64,000 nt of DNA, from the NCBI RefSeq assembly GCF_907165205.1, contig NC_058194.1, forward strand, positions 26,226,856 through 26,290,855, in the 5' to 3' direction. Shown piece after piece: positions 23,165 to 35,390 of the stretch. The stretch comes from Coccinella septempunctata (Eukaryota; Arthropoda; Insecta; Coleoptera; Coccinellidae). The translations under genes were made by a program, and so were the position numbers. Every line of letters starts with the position of its first letter. The stretch's first letter is position 1. The notes under the pieces were generated by a model, which was not told the origin of the DNA, did no database searches, and saw only the letters and a program-made list of their open reading frames with translations.

Positions 23165-23440
23165 TGATATGTGCTTTGAGTTGATGACATAAGAGTTCAA
23201 TGCTTCGATAACAGCCTGAAGGGATCACTATGTCACATCCTTGGTAGTTTCTTTCTAGGTTTATGTCTACAAATTTTTCGATTCTGTGTCTGAAAATCGA
23301 GCAGGGGCCTGATGGTAGTTGTTACTTGCTGGTTGAATCCTATATTCTAGCTCTGGCTTCTCTAGTGGTTTTTAAACCATCTTTGTACTCTCTCGTGGTA
23401 TTCGCTTCGAGATTCCTATGTAGGTTCGCTGAAGAAATGT
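23165..23440 (-). mobile_element. Third stacked LINE remnant fragment
   Basis: GAGTTGATGACATAAGAGTT, then ACATCCTTGGTAGTTTC and a TTTTTAAACCATCT block, match the upstream part of the two preceding remnants in the same order and strand. Coding capacity is lost. The downstream neighbour (3' tail at 23442) has inserted beside or into it. Confidence 0.5.
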
Positions 23441-23441
23441 A

Positions 23442-24400
23442 TCATTATTATTATTATTTGAACCGGGGTCGTTGTGGCTCTATAAGCCTTTCGGGAACTG
23501 CAACCATGCATATCTTTTGTTCTCTACCCTACTCAATCATAGGAACCCAAGGAGCTTGTCAATGGTGTTGATAAAACCGACAACATCCTTAGGGGCCTTG
23601 GCCGTTATCTCGTGAGTATCCAAGACTGGTTTCCCCATATGAATATCTCTTAGGCCAGCCAGCTCTGGACACTTTCATACCATATGAGCTCAGATGTTTC
23701 TGCTTCTGATCCACAGAGCCTAAAAATTTCATCTGGTGACTCTCCCATACGGTACAAATGATATTTGTACCGATAGTGCCCTGTCGGCGGTCCCACCATC
23801 ACCCGAAGCTCAGCTCTTGACAGCTTTTTGGTGTAGGTCGATGAAATCATCACGAATTTCTTTGACTGAGTAAGTCCAGGAGTGTTTCTCCTGTTGTTCA
23901 AGTCCCATTGTTGGACCGCTGCCTTGTATTGGTATTTTCCAAGCCCACAGAAAGACTCAGGTCCAGCAGGTATTAACCATGATGCTCTTTTTGCAAGTTC
24001 ATCGGCTTTCTCGTTTCCTTCAGCACCACAGTGCCCTGGTACCCATAGTAGAGTCACTTTGTTGTCTCTGTCCCGTTGCTTTATGGTATTACGGCACTCC
24101 CATGTCATCAGAGATCTCTGGCAGTGTGATTCCAGGGACCTCAGCGTGGCCTGGCTCTCCGTGGTGATATAGATATGCGCAGCTTTGAGGTTCATTTTAT
24201 GACACTCCTGAGCGCATATGTAAACAGCCAGTGTCTCAGTCTCTAAAATAGAGTGTTCACTTCCCACGGCTTTAGATGAATAAATGTAAGTTTTCATAGA
24301 GGACCAGGCTATCACCCTTTTTCCTTCATTGCTTGTACCTTTTCTAGATAACCTGAGAATGGCCACATGGGCTACGCTATCTCTAGGTGTATAGGAGTAA
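23442..24400 (-). mobile_element. 5'-truncated I-like LINE with (TAA)-type tail
   Basis: On the minus strand the element ends in an AAT/TAA microsatellite (23442-23458), the tail type of I-clade LINEs. It contains an intact C-terminal ORF segment (23650-24366). Homology fades near 24400, so the copy is strongly 5'-truncated. It lies among older LINE fragments on the same strand. Confidence 0.6.
23650..24366 (-). pseudogene. LINE ORF2 C-terminal part with RNase H domain
   Basis: A 238-codon open frame carries most of an RNase H fold. Residues about 40-50 read ILETETLAVYICAQ, containing the catalytic Glu. Residues about 68-76 read ITTESQATL, where family members usually have DSQA, so Asp is replaced by Glu. 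Residues about 100-130 read VTLLWVPGHCGAEGNEKADE, with the final catalytic Asp present. The first Asp motif (DGS) lies beyond the truncated start. A GHYRYKYHLYRMG stretch and a short cysteine-containing tail follow. The frame is otherwise open, so this insertion is younger than its neighbours, but it lacks reverse transcriptase and cannot act alone. Confidence 0.75.
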
Positions 24401-25260
24401 GATATGAATTGCTATTCAAGTGCCCTTGCTGGGCACGTTCAAATATCTCTAGTGATGCACACATAGCCTTCGTTTTTTTCACGATTGTCTGATTTGCAAT
24501 AGCCAACTAGACTATCACTTTAAGAATCGATCGTGGATGAAAAAACTACTCGTTGCTTAATTTCTCATATATATCGAAAACGATTAAAACGTGCTGACCA
24601 TAACTGGTCTAACCTCATTCGAGTGCGTTTCAGTGTACATCATTACGACACTGATTGGACAATTCAGCGCAATACCTGATGGACACCACACAGCCATCAA
24701 TCTGAAAGCAATTCTCCCCCGATCTCCCAGGCACGTAGTTGCGTTCGATTTTTCCCTTTTTCTTATAAATATAGGCCATCATCATGGCTTCGTCATGTCA
24801 CCGTTCGCAGTCGTGCGGTCACCGGGGCACGGCTATCGTTCGAATTATCGCCGAAACCGCACTGGTAGCACGGACAACACGTTTCGCAGCGAATCCGAGT
24901 GTAGTCGGGCGTTGCATGGCCAGCCTTGATTAATGAGGCCACAATATTGAAGGGTTAACCCTGTCAAAAAAGACGGATGACCGGGCGCGGGCCAGTGTGC
25001 TCTTTGGATTTTTCAACCGGACATTCTATGCACCCAGCTAACGCGTCCAGATATAAATTTCCGGGCCGGACAGAAATGGATGATGTCGTCGCGAAATTGG
25101 CCAAACTGGACGAGTCATCCATAAAGACCGGGGCCGATTTATTCATTCCCACTTGTTCCACCGAAATTATTTTTCACGTTGCTGCGGCAGATGCACCTGA
25201 ATGACAAGCATTTATCGCCGGGGTGCAATTTTGATATTTCTGTGACTTTTGAGTGCACAA
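24401..25260. other. CpG-containing spacer without supported gene
   Basis: Frames at 24591-24929 (112 codons), 24977-25204 (75) and 24964-25161 on the other strand overlap and show no motif. GC content rises here, which lengthens random frames. Confidence 0.4.
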
Positions 25261-25450
25261 ATACAGGGTGTTCACTGAAGACGCGCCGAAAACTTTGATA
25301 TTTTGGTAGGAAACATGGGGTCAAATATTGGAACTTCCCTCGCGTTCCCTTTGATGAAATTGAAAGGCATAAAGATATTTCGTTGAAATTTTCGATACAC
25401 AGGGTGACTCTTCGACTTGTGGATGAAAATTTCAATGTCAAAATATTTTA

Positions 25451-26476
25451 TTACTCAAAATATTCTCCTCTTGATTGGATACATTTATCACAGCGAACCT
25501 GCAACGTCTCTAGACCTTTGAAAAAAAAAATGTTTCTTCTTTCTCTGCAAACTAGACCTCCACAGCTTTTATGACCTTCGTTGGAAGAAAATTTACGACC
25601 TTTCAAATTTTTTTTCAGTTGAGGAAAGAGTTGATAGTCGGATGGAGCCAAATCTGGTGAATAAGGGGAGTGTTCTAGTAATTCAAACCCTAAATCACGA
25701 TTTTTGCATGGCAACATGATATTTGTGTGCAGGAGCGTTGTCCTGCAAAAATAAAACATCTTTGGATAGCTTTCCGAGTTTTTTATCTTATATTGATTAT
25801 TTCCCGTAGAGTGTCCAGTAATGTCGAATAGTAATCTCCTTGATATTGTTCTACCCTTATCCAAGAAATCAATCATGATTACTCCATGGCAATCTCAAAA
25901 AACTGAAGCAAGAACTTTTCCAGCAGATTTTTGGACAAGAAACTTCTTAGGTCTTGGAGAACCAAACTGTCGCCATTCCATCGATTGTTGCTTTGTTTCT
26001 GGATCGTAGAAATGTACCCAAGTCTCATCCATAGTAAAAATTCGGTTTAAGAAGTCTACATCGTTTTCAAATCGAGCACAGATCGAACGCGATGCTTCTA
26101 CCCTTGCACGCTTTTGGTCAACATTCAAACATTTGGGTATCCATTTTGCAGCAATTTTTCTCATGTCCAAATTGACGTGAACTATATGATGAACGCGTTC
26201 GTATGAAATATTCATTGCTTCAGATATCCGTTTTTGCCCAATTCGACGGTCTGATAAAATTATGTCATGAATTGCATCGATATTTTCGGGGACTGACACA
26301 GAAACTGACCTTTCCGATCGGTCATCATCTTCAGTGGAAAATTTATCTCTTTTGAAGCTTGCATTCCAATTTTTCACGGTCGCATACGAAGGATATTTAT
26401 CACCAAGGGTATTAAGCATATCGTCGTAAATCTGCTTACCTCTTAACCCTTAAATTTTCACAATTTCGTTGGACAT
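25451..26476 (-). pseudogene. Mariner transposase, frameshifted
   Basis: The start codon is at 26474-26476 on the minus strand. One long open piece (25895-26419) covers the helix-turn-helix region and the RRIGQKRISEAMNISYERVH and LDMRKIAAKWIPKCLNVDQK blocks. It also holds the first catalytic Asp in TMDETWVHFYDPETKQQ, and runs to KSAGKVLASVF. A frameshift near 25885 leads to a second piece (25451-25876), which begins in frame with MIDFLDKGRTI. A further shift moves the second catalytic Asp block (QDNAPAH) out of frame. The piece then recovers HSPYSPDLAPSDYQLFPQLK with the third Asp, and ends GEYFE. It is full length but inactive. Confidence 0.85.
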
Positions 26477-26479
26477 CTT

Positions 26480-27034
26480 GAAATAAATTCAATTGATGAA
26501 TGGAAGTATAATTAATCGGATCGCTAATTCAGTTTTACACTATGGCCAATTATCACAACAATTGAGATATATGCACTGAGAAATACAAACCTTTAGTAAT
26601 GGTCAAATCACTGACAAAACACTTTAAGTATCAATAATGCAAGTAGACTTACCAGTAGACTAGTGTAGGAAGCACGTGTATTGTGTGTAAGTTTCGTAGA
26701 GCAGCGTAGAGCATGCTGGCAACTTAGGTATGGCTGATTTCGTTAGAGTGATCAGAAACGAACTGGCTGGTCGAAGTGTGTTCTTGCCGGCATCGCTTTT
26801 ACTCTGTGGTCCAAAAGAGGGGCGTGGCCTCGGTACTCTTCCTCTTCCTTGACTGGCTTAAGTCTGGCAATATTGACCTCATTGCGCAGAGTCAGCAAGA
26901 TGGAGTCAGAATATGAGCAAAAATCGAGGTAGACCATTTCGCGCATACAATTGCATTGTCAATTATATGACATGATATTGAACAATGTGAGTTGAAAAAT
27001 ATATACACATATATACAAAGAAAGGGAATAGAAC
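26480..27034. mobile_element. Unidentified 555-bp insertion with 7-bp direct repeats
   Basis: The mariner sequence ACATCTT occurs on both sides (26473-26479 and 27035-27041). In other mariner copies it occurs once, between the start codon and the leader. The inserted DNA has no obvious terminal inverted repeats and no poly(A). Read on the minus strand it includes a CTGGTAAGTC splice-donor-like site and a more GC-rich centre (26750-26900). Its class is unknown; a hAT-like 8-bp duplication with one mismatch or a short retro-insertion are possible. Confidence 0.6.
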
Positions 27035-27195
27035 ACATCTTCTTTCTTTTAATTTATTGCTTAACTGGTTTACTTTTTTGACCCCAAACTTCACACTGAC
27101 ACTTCTAATGAGTTATTATTCGTTGCTATGGTAACGCAATATTTTTTTATGCATGGAACTGGTCTAGGCTAACTAGATATCAATATATCCTCGTA

Positions 27196-29497
27196 TTTTA
27201 AAGGAAATTCCCGAGATCAAAGGTACACTTTTTCCCTTTATCATTTTTTCCAATTTACATCTATTGAAAAGATAACGACTGTGGAAAATCCATAAAAAAA
27301 TGCTGTTCAACATAGTCTATATTTCGTTTTAACGTTCGCGACGCCCCTGTGCTGTGCCATTCCAGAAAATTAAGGAGACAGAGGAGCGAACGCTTCGTAA
27401 GTGGTTGATGCACTCGCACGAATCCTGTCGGGGGTAAGATGTGCTCCGAAAGTATCAAGTTTAAACCTCCAAGGAGTGACGTTTCCTCCACGTAGAGTGC
27501 ACGCTAGTGCAGCTGTTCTCCCAAAGGTAGCCGCAGATGCAATCTTGATGCATTATGAGCCAGGCCGTATGAAGGAAATATCTGCGGCGTTGTTGGGAGA
27601 AAGTCACTCGAAACCCGTGGAAGTTTGTTGTTCGTGACTTCAGTGCCACTTGAGGCACGTGAATGCAATTCTCCGGTTTGTCTTTCTCACTTAATCTGAG
27701 ATATGCTGTGGAGAACTGGATTTGTTTTGGAAATCATCGATTTTTGAGTCAGTGGAAGGTATTCGAATTTGTTTATAGGAGCCCTAACCTTTTGTGTCAG
27801 AAATGTATAGACCTTTTGCCACTGAAAATGATTCGGTCATTGATGGTTTTTTGTATAAACCTTTCTCATTATGTTTGTATTTTGAGGTCAATATTGGTCG
27901 TCTAGACTTTTTGATCGAAAAGTTTTCTCTTTCCGAAATCCAAGGATGAAAAAAGTTCACCAAATTACTTTCTGTGTCATCGAAATGAAAAACATACCTG
28001 ATGTTTGGCATAATGAGAAAGTTGAATTGGGTACTTACCCAATATCCAACTCGTTATTCCTCACGGTAACATCCCTCCGCAAACGACATATCTCGTAAAA
28101 GAATTCTTTCTCAACCCAAATTCTCATCCCTCACATTGTTTATACAAGCTTGTTTGGTTTATGTAAGAGGAAAGCATGTAATATGGAGTCATTTATTGGA
28201 CCCCTACATTTGCTCTCATAAAGAATGTACTCATAATACTTTTTTTCCAACAGTCCTAAAGTAGAGGATATGTTCGAGACTTTCTGAACAATATGTTTGG
28301 GATCATTTGAAAAACTGTATTTGTTGATAAGAATTAAACTGTGTAGGAGAATCAAGACATGTTAATGAAAGTGTAATGAAATTGTTCGTGGTTGGAGTTA
28401 AACGATTCCTGTATCCCACTTTTACACAGAAAAAGACTGCGTGGGCTTCAAACTAAGAGTGGCAACTACAAATTCTTTTGTGAATAATTGAGATGAATTT
28501 TGTTGGAGAATTTTTGAACGAATTCTCAATATTTCACCATGAAGTCAAGAAAGAGGACGTATTGAAATGAAACATTTCATTAAAATTACCAAAGCTACAA
28601 GGTACTGACTCTCAATAGCACCCGGTGTATAAATAGAGTTATAAGGGCTGAATTTCCAGCATCCCTCAGTTATTTTCGTAAACGGGCCGGCCGGGTGAGG
28701 TGCATTCAAGCAAGAATCTAGGTGCGCTAACAAGCCTTCCGTCTTATCAAATATTATCACCCTTAAATCAATTAAAGCCTAGCTCCACATCAACCCGGCC
28801 AAGTGAACTATGGGTCCATTTTAGAGGGGCATTCTACATCACCACATCATTAGAATTCACGCCCGGTACACACCCATATCTTGCCATAATTAATTTACGG
28901 TTTAACAAGATAGTAAAGGTGTCTGTGATGGTAATTTCGGGATATTCAGGTGCCGTGAAACTGCGCCAGGACTACCGTCTTATCTTAATGAAATGGAAAG
29001 TTATTATCTGGTTCAGCACGATGTTGAACAGAATTTTCCCTATCAAGGATCCTGGTGCTTTTATGTATTGATACAAATTGTGGTATTCAACAAAGAACGC
29101 AGGAAACGTGAAGAAATCATGGCGTTTTGTTCAAGAGGGAATAAATATGAATTACTATGCCAAGTGAATATGGTGCTCGGTTCATGCAGCGTTCCTAAGA
29201 ACTGAGACCAAAGGACGCTGCATAAACCCATGGTATGACTTGTACTGAATCCGGAAAGCAAAAATTCGAAAATAATCAAAAGTTTCATAAGCGGGGTTTT
29301 GTCAGAATGAGGAACTGATCGCCCAGGGTGTGATACTCTATGTGATTATCGAGAAAAAACGTCTAAATAACTGTGTTTCCAAAATATAGACATTCGAGTT
29401 ACAGTGTGTCAAATTTTCGATGAAGAATCATTTGTCTGATTTACTGTAATACATTCCTAAGTATCTTCATGGAGTTTGGTGGAAGCTCTCTAACTCA
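27196..29497. other. No supported gene
   Basis: Overlapping frames at 27261-27658 on both strands and at 28700-29205 plus show no family motif. A CpG-bearing patch lies at 27330-27620. No repeat ends could be paired. Confidence 0.4.
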
Positions 29498-29499
29498 TA

Positions 29500-30416
29500 C
29501 GAGGATGTATTGATATCTAGTTAGCCTAGACTAGCTCCATGCATTAAAAAAATATTGCGTTACCGTAGCAACAAACAATAACTCATTAGAAGTGTCAGTG
29601 TGAAGTTTGAGGTCAAAAAAGTAAACCAGAGTTACGCAATGAATTAAAAGAAAGATGTCCACCGAAATTGTGAAAATCGAAAAATTGGAGTATCGAGCCA
29701 TCATCAAGTACCTGTATTTAAAAGGCTTAAGAGGTAAGCAGATTTACGAAAATATGCTTAATACTCTTAGTGATCAATGTTCCTCGTATGCCACCGTGAA
29801 AAATTGGGCTGCAAGCTTCAAAAGAGGTAAATTTTCCATTGAAGTTGATGATCGATCGGGAAGGCCAGTTTCTGTGTCAGACCCCGAAAATATCCATGCA
29901 GTTCATGACATGATTTTATCAGACCGTCGAATTGGGCTAAAACAGATATTTGAGGCACCGATACTTGGGTACATTTCTACGATTTCTACGAAACAAAGCA
30001 ACAATCGATGGAATGGTGACACTCTGGTTCTCCAAGACCTAAGAAGTTTTGTTCGTTGCAGGACAACGCCCCTGCACAGAAATCTCATGTTTCCGTGCAG
30101 AAATTCGTGACTTAGAGTTTGAATTACTAGAACACCCCCCTTATTAACCAGATTTGGCTCCATCCGACTATTACCTCTTTCCTCAACTGAAAAAAAGTTC
30201 AAAAGGTCGTAAATTTTCTTTCAACGAGGAAAAGCTGTGGATGTTTGGTTTGCAGAGCAAGAAGAAAAATTTTTTTTCAAGGTCTAGAGACGTTGCAGAT
30301 TCGCTGTAATAAATGTATCCAATTTAGAGGAGAATATTTTGAGTAATAAAATATTTTGACATTGAAATTTTGTTTGGTTCTATATAGTAGGCTAAGAATT
30401 TCTCAATATATCCTTC
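29500..30416 (+). mobile_element. Internally deleted mariner, copy 4, with both ends and TA duplication
   Basis: The left end CGAGGATGTATTGATATC and the right end, inverted as GAAGGATATATTGAGAAATT, are flanked by TA (29498-29499 and 30417-30418). The unit is 917 bp against 1253 bp for copy 5, reflecting internal deletions in the coding region. Both ends are kept, so it could in principle be moved by a transposase supplied in trans. Confidence 0.88.
29655..30110 (+). pseudogene. Mariner transposase fragment with deletion and frameshift
   Basis: The start MSTEIVKIEKLEYRAIIKYL and the DNA-binding region (LRGKQIYENMLNTLSDQ, SYATVKNWAASFKRGKFSIE, DDRSGRPVSVSDPENI) are intact for about 105 residues, up to RRIGLKQIFEA. 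A deletion then joins this to the region of the first catalytic motif out of frame. A second deletion joins it to the QDNAPAH region, also out of frame. Downstream, outside the open frame, the C-terminal DNA still carries the PDLAPSDY-type block. The product would be only a DNA-binding domain with an unrelated tail. Mariner N-terminal fragments can bind terminal repeats, so a repressor-like role is conceivable but unsupported. Confidence 0.82.
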
Positions 30417-30418
30417 TA

Positions 30419-32407
30419 TGTCGATTTCGATATATACAAGATCCATAGTAGATAGTTCTGCAATAACTTTGTTTTCCTTTAATGAAAGGAAAAGTAACTC
30501 TCTGTTCTACTGTGATTAATGATGAGAGTGCCAAGTCAAGAACGAGTACATGCTTAACATGCTCTTGAATTGATTTGACTTCATCAAAGCTACATAAATC
30601 ATGCCTTAGTTTAAAAGACACTGTGAAGACTTTCGGATTTCAATTTGATACTAACAGCTACTACAAATAAGTAATCTCCGTCCTATCAGCAACTGCGTCT
30701 CGCTGTCAACATACTAGCGAGTAGGATTCCTGGAAACGTTCGTTTTCATGCAGTTACACTTTAATAAGGAAGCCTGAATGCGATAAGAAAATATTCAGGC
30801 ACATAACACCCTTCGATACAATATCAACAATGTAACGTCTGATCTCAACCAGTCCCATCATCTTTGATTAACCTTCAGTGGAAGGTGAAGTGAACTTCCC
30901 AAGCTCACAAATTTCTGTGAAAAATCCCCAACCCGATAATGCGAGAATGGTTTTCCTCAAACCGCGAAGAAATCATTCATTCTCCCTCCGCCACCGTCAG
31001 ATATAATCGCGGTTCATTTCATGCCTAATCGTTGAACTTGGCGGTAAAATACGATGATCCCGCAGGATAATCTCTTATACTTATACTGATATCGTTTGCA
31101 CTGGAGATCCGGAAGATCAGCCTACCTGACTGAGCGAGAACCACCCTTGCGTTTTTCATCGCTAACAGTGAAGTGTTCTCTCATTTACTGCGCCCGAGGG
31201 TGTTATATTAGGCTAATTAGTATTGCGCTTCATCTCCGGATGGGGCACGAAGACTTTCCATTTAATTAGGTACGCAGTGTACGTGCAAATGAATGGGGGT
31301 TCGTACAGGTTACGATGGTGGTATTTCTAGGGGTGACAGTTCGGAATACACCGAGGGAGTGGAGTAGAATATTCACGTTTCTCCTTACAATACTTGCGGT
31401 AATGAAATACCTCAGTTGGTGCTGCAAATAAACAGTGACAGACTGTTTTTTCTTTTTTATATTTCCGACGGAAATACATCAAATTAAAGAGACTGTTTTA
31501 GAATGCACAGGGTGAGCAGAAGTTCTTCCCATCCCTGCCATATTCCGGGAATGACTCATTCAAGTGAAATGCAAATTTTCCAGAAACTCTAAGACGCAAG
31601 AAAGTAGGAGGTAAACAAAACTGGCTGAATTATTTATGCGACATTCAAAGTGACCATCCATATGGAAGAATTATCAGAGATATCCACTATTCACCCTTTC
31701 AGCTCCAAGGAAATGGTAGTATATTACTTCCGAAAATAACCTCGATCCACCAGTCCTAACAGACCAGCCATAACTCAACCCTAATGGCCCACCATCCCAC
31801 ATTGTTTGATTGCAGCCAATTCGAACGCTGTCCATAGCGGGGGGAGATGCATTTTCTGCATATACGCGGAAAAAATGTTACAATATTTTCGGTGCATAAC
31901 GAGAGATTGTTCATCATATTTATGTTTACTTCCTCGGCTCTCAGGGGCACTCGAAAATTTATACGGAAAATTATTGTTGGTGACTCTCACGACGCAATTT
32001 GGATCTGGTCCAGGGGCGGTCTATTTTATCCGGGCAGCCTGCTTGATATACTGGCAATGAACTTCATGAAAATATTAAATGGAGCCCGAAAGTCGTTTTG
32101 GTGAACCAGGCCACGGGATTTATGGACAATTATGCTGGAAAATTGTTATTTACCGAAGGGGTGTGATGTAGGTGAACTGATATATATGCAACATTCGAGG
32201 TGTAGTGTTCGTTGCCTGCTGGTTTGGCGGTCGGAATTGCATTCTAATGCATCCCCAACCCACTGAGGTTTCGAATGGAATTCGTGGCAATTCAACAGAA
32301 TCCTTTATCTTCCAGTCAGAAAATTACAGACGCAGACTGAAGTGCCACATAAAAATTTGTTTTCGAAATTAATATTTCTGATTTACAAAAAAGAGTAGGG
32401 TACTAAT
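30419..32407. other. No supported gene
   Basis: Frames of 64-85 codons at 31756-32104 overlap in four registers. A CACAGGGTGAGC element-end-like motif occurs near 31507 without a partner. Confidence 0.45.
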
Positions 32408-33190
32408 TCAGAGTCAGAGTCAGAATTCTTAGTGGCAAGTTGAAATTGTGAGTTTCAAATTAATATTTTAAATTTCAAGTCGGAATTCTGAGATATCAGT
32501 CACAATTAACACTTGCAAATCAGAATTCTGAGATACAAAACAGAATTCTCACTTGTGAATGGGAATTCCGACATATAAGACAGAAATTCTGAGATGTAAG
32601 TCAGAAATTCTGAGATATAAGTCAGAAATTCTGAGTTGCAAGTAGAAATCGTGAAATACAAGTAGGAATTCTGGGTTTCAAGTCAAAATTCTGAAGTATA
32701 AAGGTCAGAATTCTCACTTGAGAATCGGAAATCTGAGATAAAATTAAAAATTCTCAGTTGCAGGTTAGAATTCTTAGATACAAACCAGAAAACTGAGTTG
32801 CAAGATTGTGAATGAATTAGCGAGAGTAGAGTTGGACGAATGACATTCGATTTGTTCAATCCTGTTTAATGTTTAATGGTCAGACATGTTCTTCGAATCA
32901 CTTACTGGTTTCTTGAGTTGCAAGTTGGAATTCTGAGATATCAGTCACAATTCATACTTGCAAATCAGAATCCTGAGATACAAAACAAAATTTTCACTTG
33001 TGAATGGAAATTCCGAGATATAAGTCAGAAATTCTGAGATGTAAGTAAGAAATTCTGAGATATAAGTCAGAAATTTTGAGATGTAAGTAAGAAATTCTGA
33101 GATATAAGTCAAAAATTCTGAGTTGCAAGCAGAAATCGTGAAATACAAGTCAGAATTCTGGGTTTCGAGCCAAAATTCTGAGGTACAGAA
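32408..33190. repeat. Degenerate 21-bp minisatellite, interrupted
   Basis: Units of the type AAGTCAGAAATTCTGAGAT recur with a period near 21 bp across 32408-32805 and 32910-33190. An unrelated 105-bp segment interrupts them. The most regular part is 33000-33120. A minus-strand frame at 32945-33196 translates it into repeated EFLTYIS heptads, which is a by-product of the 21-bp period. Confidence 0.8.
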
Positions 33191-34785
33191 TATCATCTCT
33201 CACTTCTAATTGGATTCTAATTCGTCTATCAACAACTCGATTACACTCGCCATTAAATGAGAATGAGATGCAAGTAATCTACATTGATAAGATTGGGCAT
33301 TTTTAAGAAACTCCAATAAACATTTTTTTATCAAGATTTCATTGAAAACCGAACGACATGGCTTCAATTAATAGTTCCACACAATTTCATCCTTCTAACA
33401 GTTCTTGATCATCTTGATTGATTGCTAAAGAATATTAGTGTGAAAGCTCACATATCTTTAGAAACCTTCAAAATATCAGAGACGTTATGATCAAAGTGAG
33501 TTTAAGGAAGAATGACCCCTTTTGTGGTTGTCTATCGTAAAAATATTTTTATATAAACCCGAAAACATTGTAAATAGACCCCTATGAGTCTAGGTATGGA
33601 AGAGCGTATTATTCACAGAATCTCTTCGAAAAATATCGACCATTCGAGTGGAAATGGAAACGGGAATCCGATCACAATGCGAATCTGCACAATCAACGTT
33701 TCCATCAACAAATCTACCTCAATCTAGAACATCTACACCCTCCAAACTTTCGACACGATGCCGTCGCGACGTCTCAATGTTACGGAGATGGAACAATTAT
33801 CATCATTTATTTGTACAGGCAGGTTTGTCAACAACTTCTTCGCCGGAGTTTAAAGTCGGGAATCGCATCTCCGTTTCCCCCGCATCGCCGAAAATTTAAT
33901 TCCAAAAATAACAACAATATGCAATTTAATTTCACGGTTTCCTACGCGCCTCATACTTCCGCCTTGTCTTCGTCTTGATATTGATTTTTATCCCTTACAA
34001 ACCGCAACTACCGGCCTTTCTGAAAACGTTGCCCCACTTTTTTGATCTGTGCGAGGGATATTCCGGGGAAAATTTTGACGGGTCCGGGAATAAGCAGGGA
34101 TTCTCCTTTTTCCGGGAAAGAGCCGTCTAATCTGTCGGCGACGATTCTTTTTTTAACGGAGGCCGAATTGGGGGCGGAAACGTGAAGGTCAAGGAATGCT
34201 GCATATTCATCTGTAGGAGGTGTTGAGCTCAGACGAGAACTAGAACGATTTTAATGCATAATTGCAAATAATGAACATTCGTAATTAACTACCCGGAAAT
34301 TATCACAGTTTTCATGAAGATTTAAAAACAAAACAATGAAAAAATTCTTCAATCGGCAGTTCAACCTTTTTTTTTCGCAGAAATTAGATATTTGAAGTAA
34401 CTTCACCAAACTGACATCACCATAGAACCAATCTCTTCTCTGCGATTGACTCATTTTGAGGATCGAAAATTTAGAAGTGAAAGATGTTGATTTCAAAATC
34501 TCCGAAGAGAAAGTGAATTTATTCAGCCAATAAAGTGAACTAAGAATCAGAATAAAACAAAATTAGTATGGTGATGTGTCCGTATGTTCCTGCTTAGACT
34601 TTTGTATAGCTCAGCCAAGACCCACTCAGGGTTGAATTGTTACAGAGAAATAGTAAGAGAGTATAAACCTGATATTTCCCTCAAATGATACGTTACAAAA
34701 CATTGTCACACTTCCTCAGAAATTTTCTTTACTGGAACTGCAGATCCCAGGCTCCCAAGCTGTAAACAAATATCGCCAATAGGCT
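33191..34785. other. No supported gene
   Basis: A CpG-richer patch at 33650-34180 holds an 83-codon plus-strand frame (33648-33899) without motif. The rest is AT-rich. Confidence 0.4.
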
Positions 34786-35040
34786 ACTCTAACGATTTGT
34801 CAAAATCAGCTGAGCGTTCGTTTCCGTGGGGCACACAAAGCTTTTAATTATCACTGTAAAGAGGCATTTCTGAGAAAGTTATAGTCTAATCACTCTAATC
34901 TAACGTCAGGAAGAAGATTTTTTTTTAAAACATGCACAAAATACAAACCTAGACCAAAACAGCATGCGATTCAATGGAGGGAAAAGCTTGTGTGCCCCAC
35001 GACAACGAACGCTTAGCTGATTTTGACGAATCGTTAGAGT
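34786..35040. mobile_element. MITE of about 255 bp with about 60-bp terminal inverted repeats
   Basis: Left ACTCTAACGATTTGTC and right, inverted, ACTCTAACGATTCGTC begin arms that stay mirrored through AAAATCAGCTGAGCGTTCGT and GTGGGGCACACAA up to AAGCTTTT. No coding sequence. No clear target duplication; flanks are AT-rich. Confidence 0.75.
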
Positions 35041-35234
35041 TCTCTATGCTTTCCTTTGCGGACTTTGCATCGAGAAAGAATCCTATGCTTGATGAACACA
35101 GCCTATGCGACTCCTAGGAGTTGCCAGAGTAAGACTTGATTAAATTGGTGCGCTCTATGTGACTCTATAGGACCACAGGAAGTATGAAAATATTCACCTT
35201 CCTGAAAAAGTTTGAGTAAAGGTCTTTTTAATTT

Positions 35235-35252
35235 TAGGTTAGGTTAGGTTAA
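35235..35252 (+). repeat. Short TTAGG run
   Basis: Three copies of TTAGG followed by a fourth degenerate unit, next to another LINE fragment, as at 21712-21736. Confidence 0.6.
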
Positions 35253-35289
35253 TTTTAGGTTTGCTCCCTGTTTCCTGCAGGACATTGCC

Positions 35290-35390
35290 GAGCTTTTTTG
35301 TAACTAGATGATTTTGTTTTTCCTTCGCCACAGAATTTGCACTCGTCAGTTTCTGCTGAACCTATTATCATTAGTTAGTTTCCTAAGACG
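35290..35390 (-). mobile_element. Small LINE fragment (zinc-knuckle-like region)
   Basis: GCCACAGAATTTGCACTCGT, TCAGTTTCTG and TTTCCTAAGACG match in order the CCCCACAGAATCTACACTCG region of the LINE at 18530-19098. No frame remains. Confidence 0.5.

Larger units (their letters stand above)
25428..27193 (-). mobile_element. Mariner element, copy 3, with a 555-bp internal insertion
   Basis: The right end (5' side of the element) reads ATATCAATATATCCTCG before TA at 27194-27195, matching the other copies. The left terminal repeat is lost: homology begins at 25428, just after a CACAGGGTGACT motif. The untranslated leader is split from the transposase start by an insertion at 26480-27034. Confidence 0.8.

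Noticed and set aside
24591..25204. 112- and 75-codon frames
   Set aside because: GC-rich chance frames without conserved motifs. A database search could revive them.
32408..33190. Regularly spaced repeats resembling a CRISPR array
   Set aside because: The units are contiguous 21-bp tandem repeats without unique spacers, in a eukaryotic genome.
32945..33196. Frame encoding EFLTYIS heptad repeats
   Set aside because: It is a by-product of a 21-bp minisatellite, without promoter or splice context.
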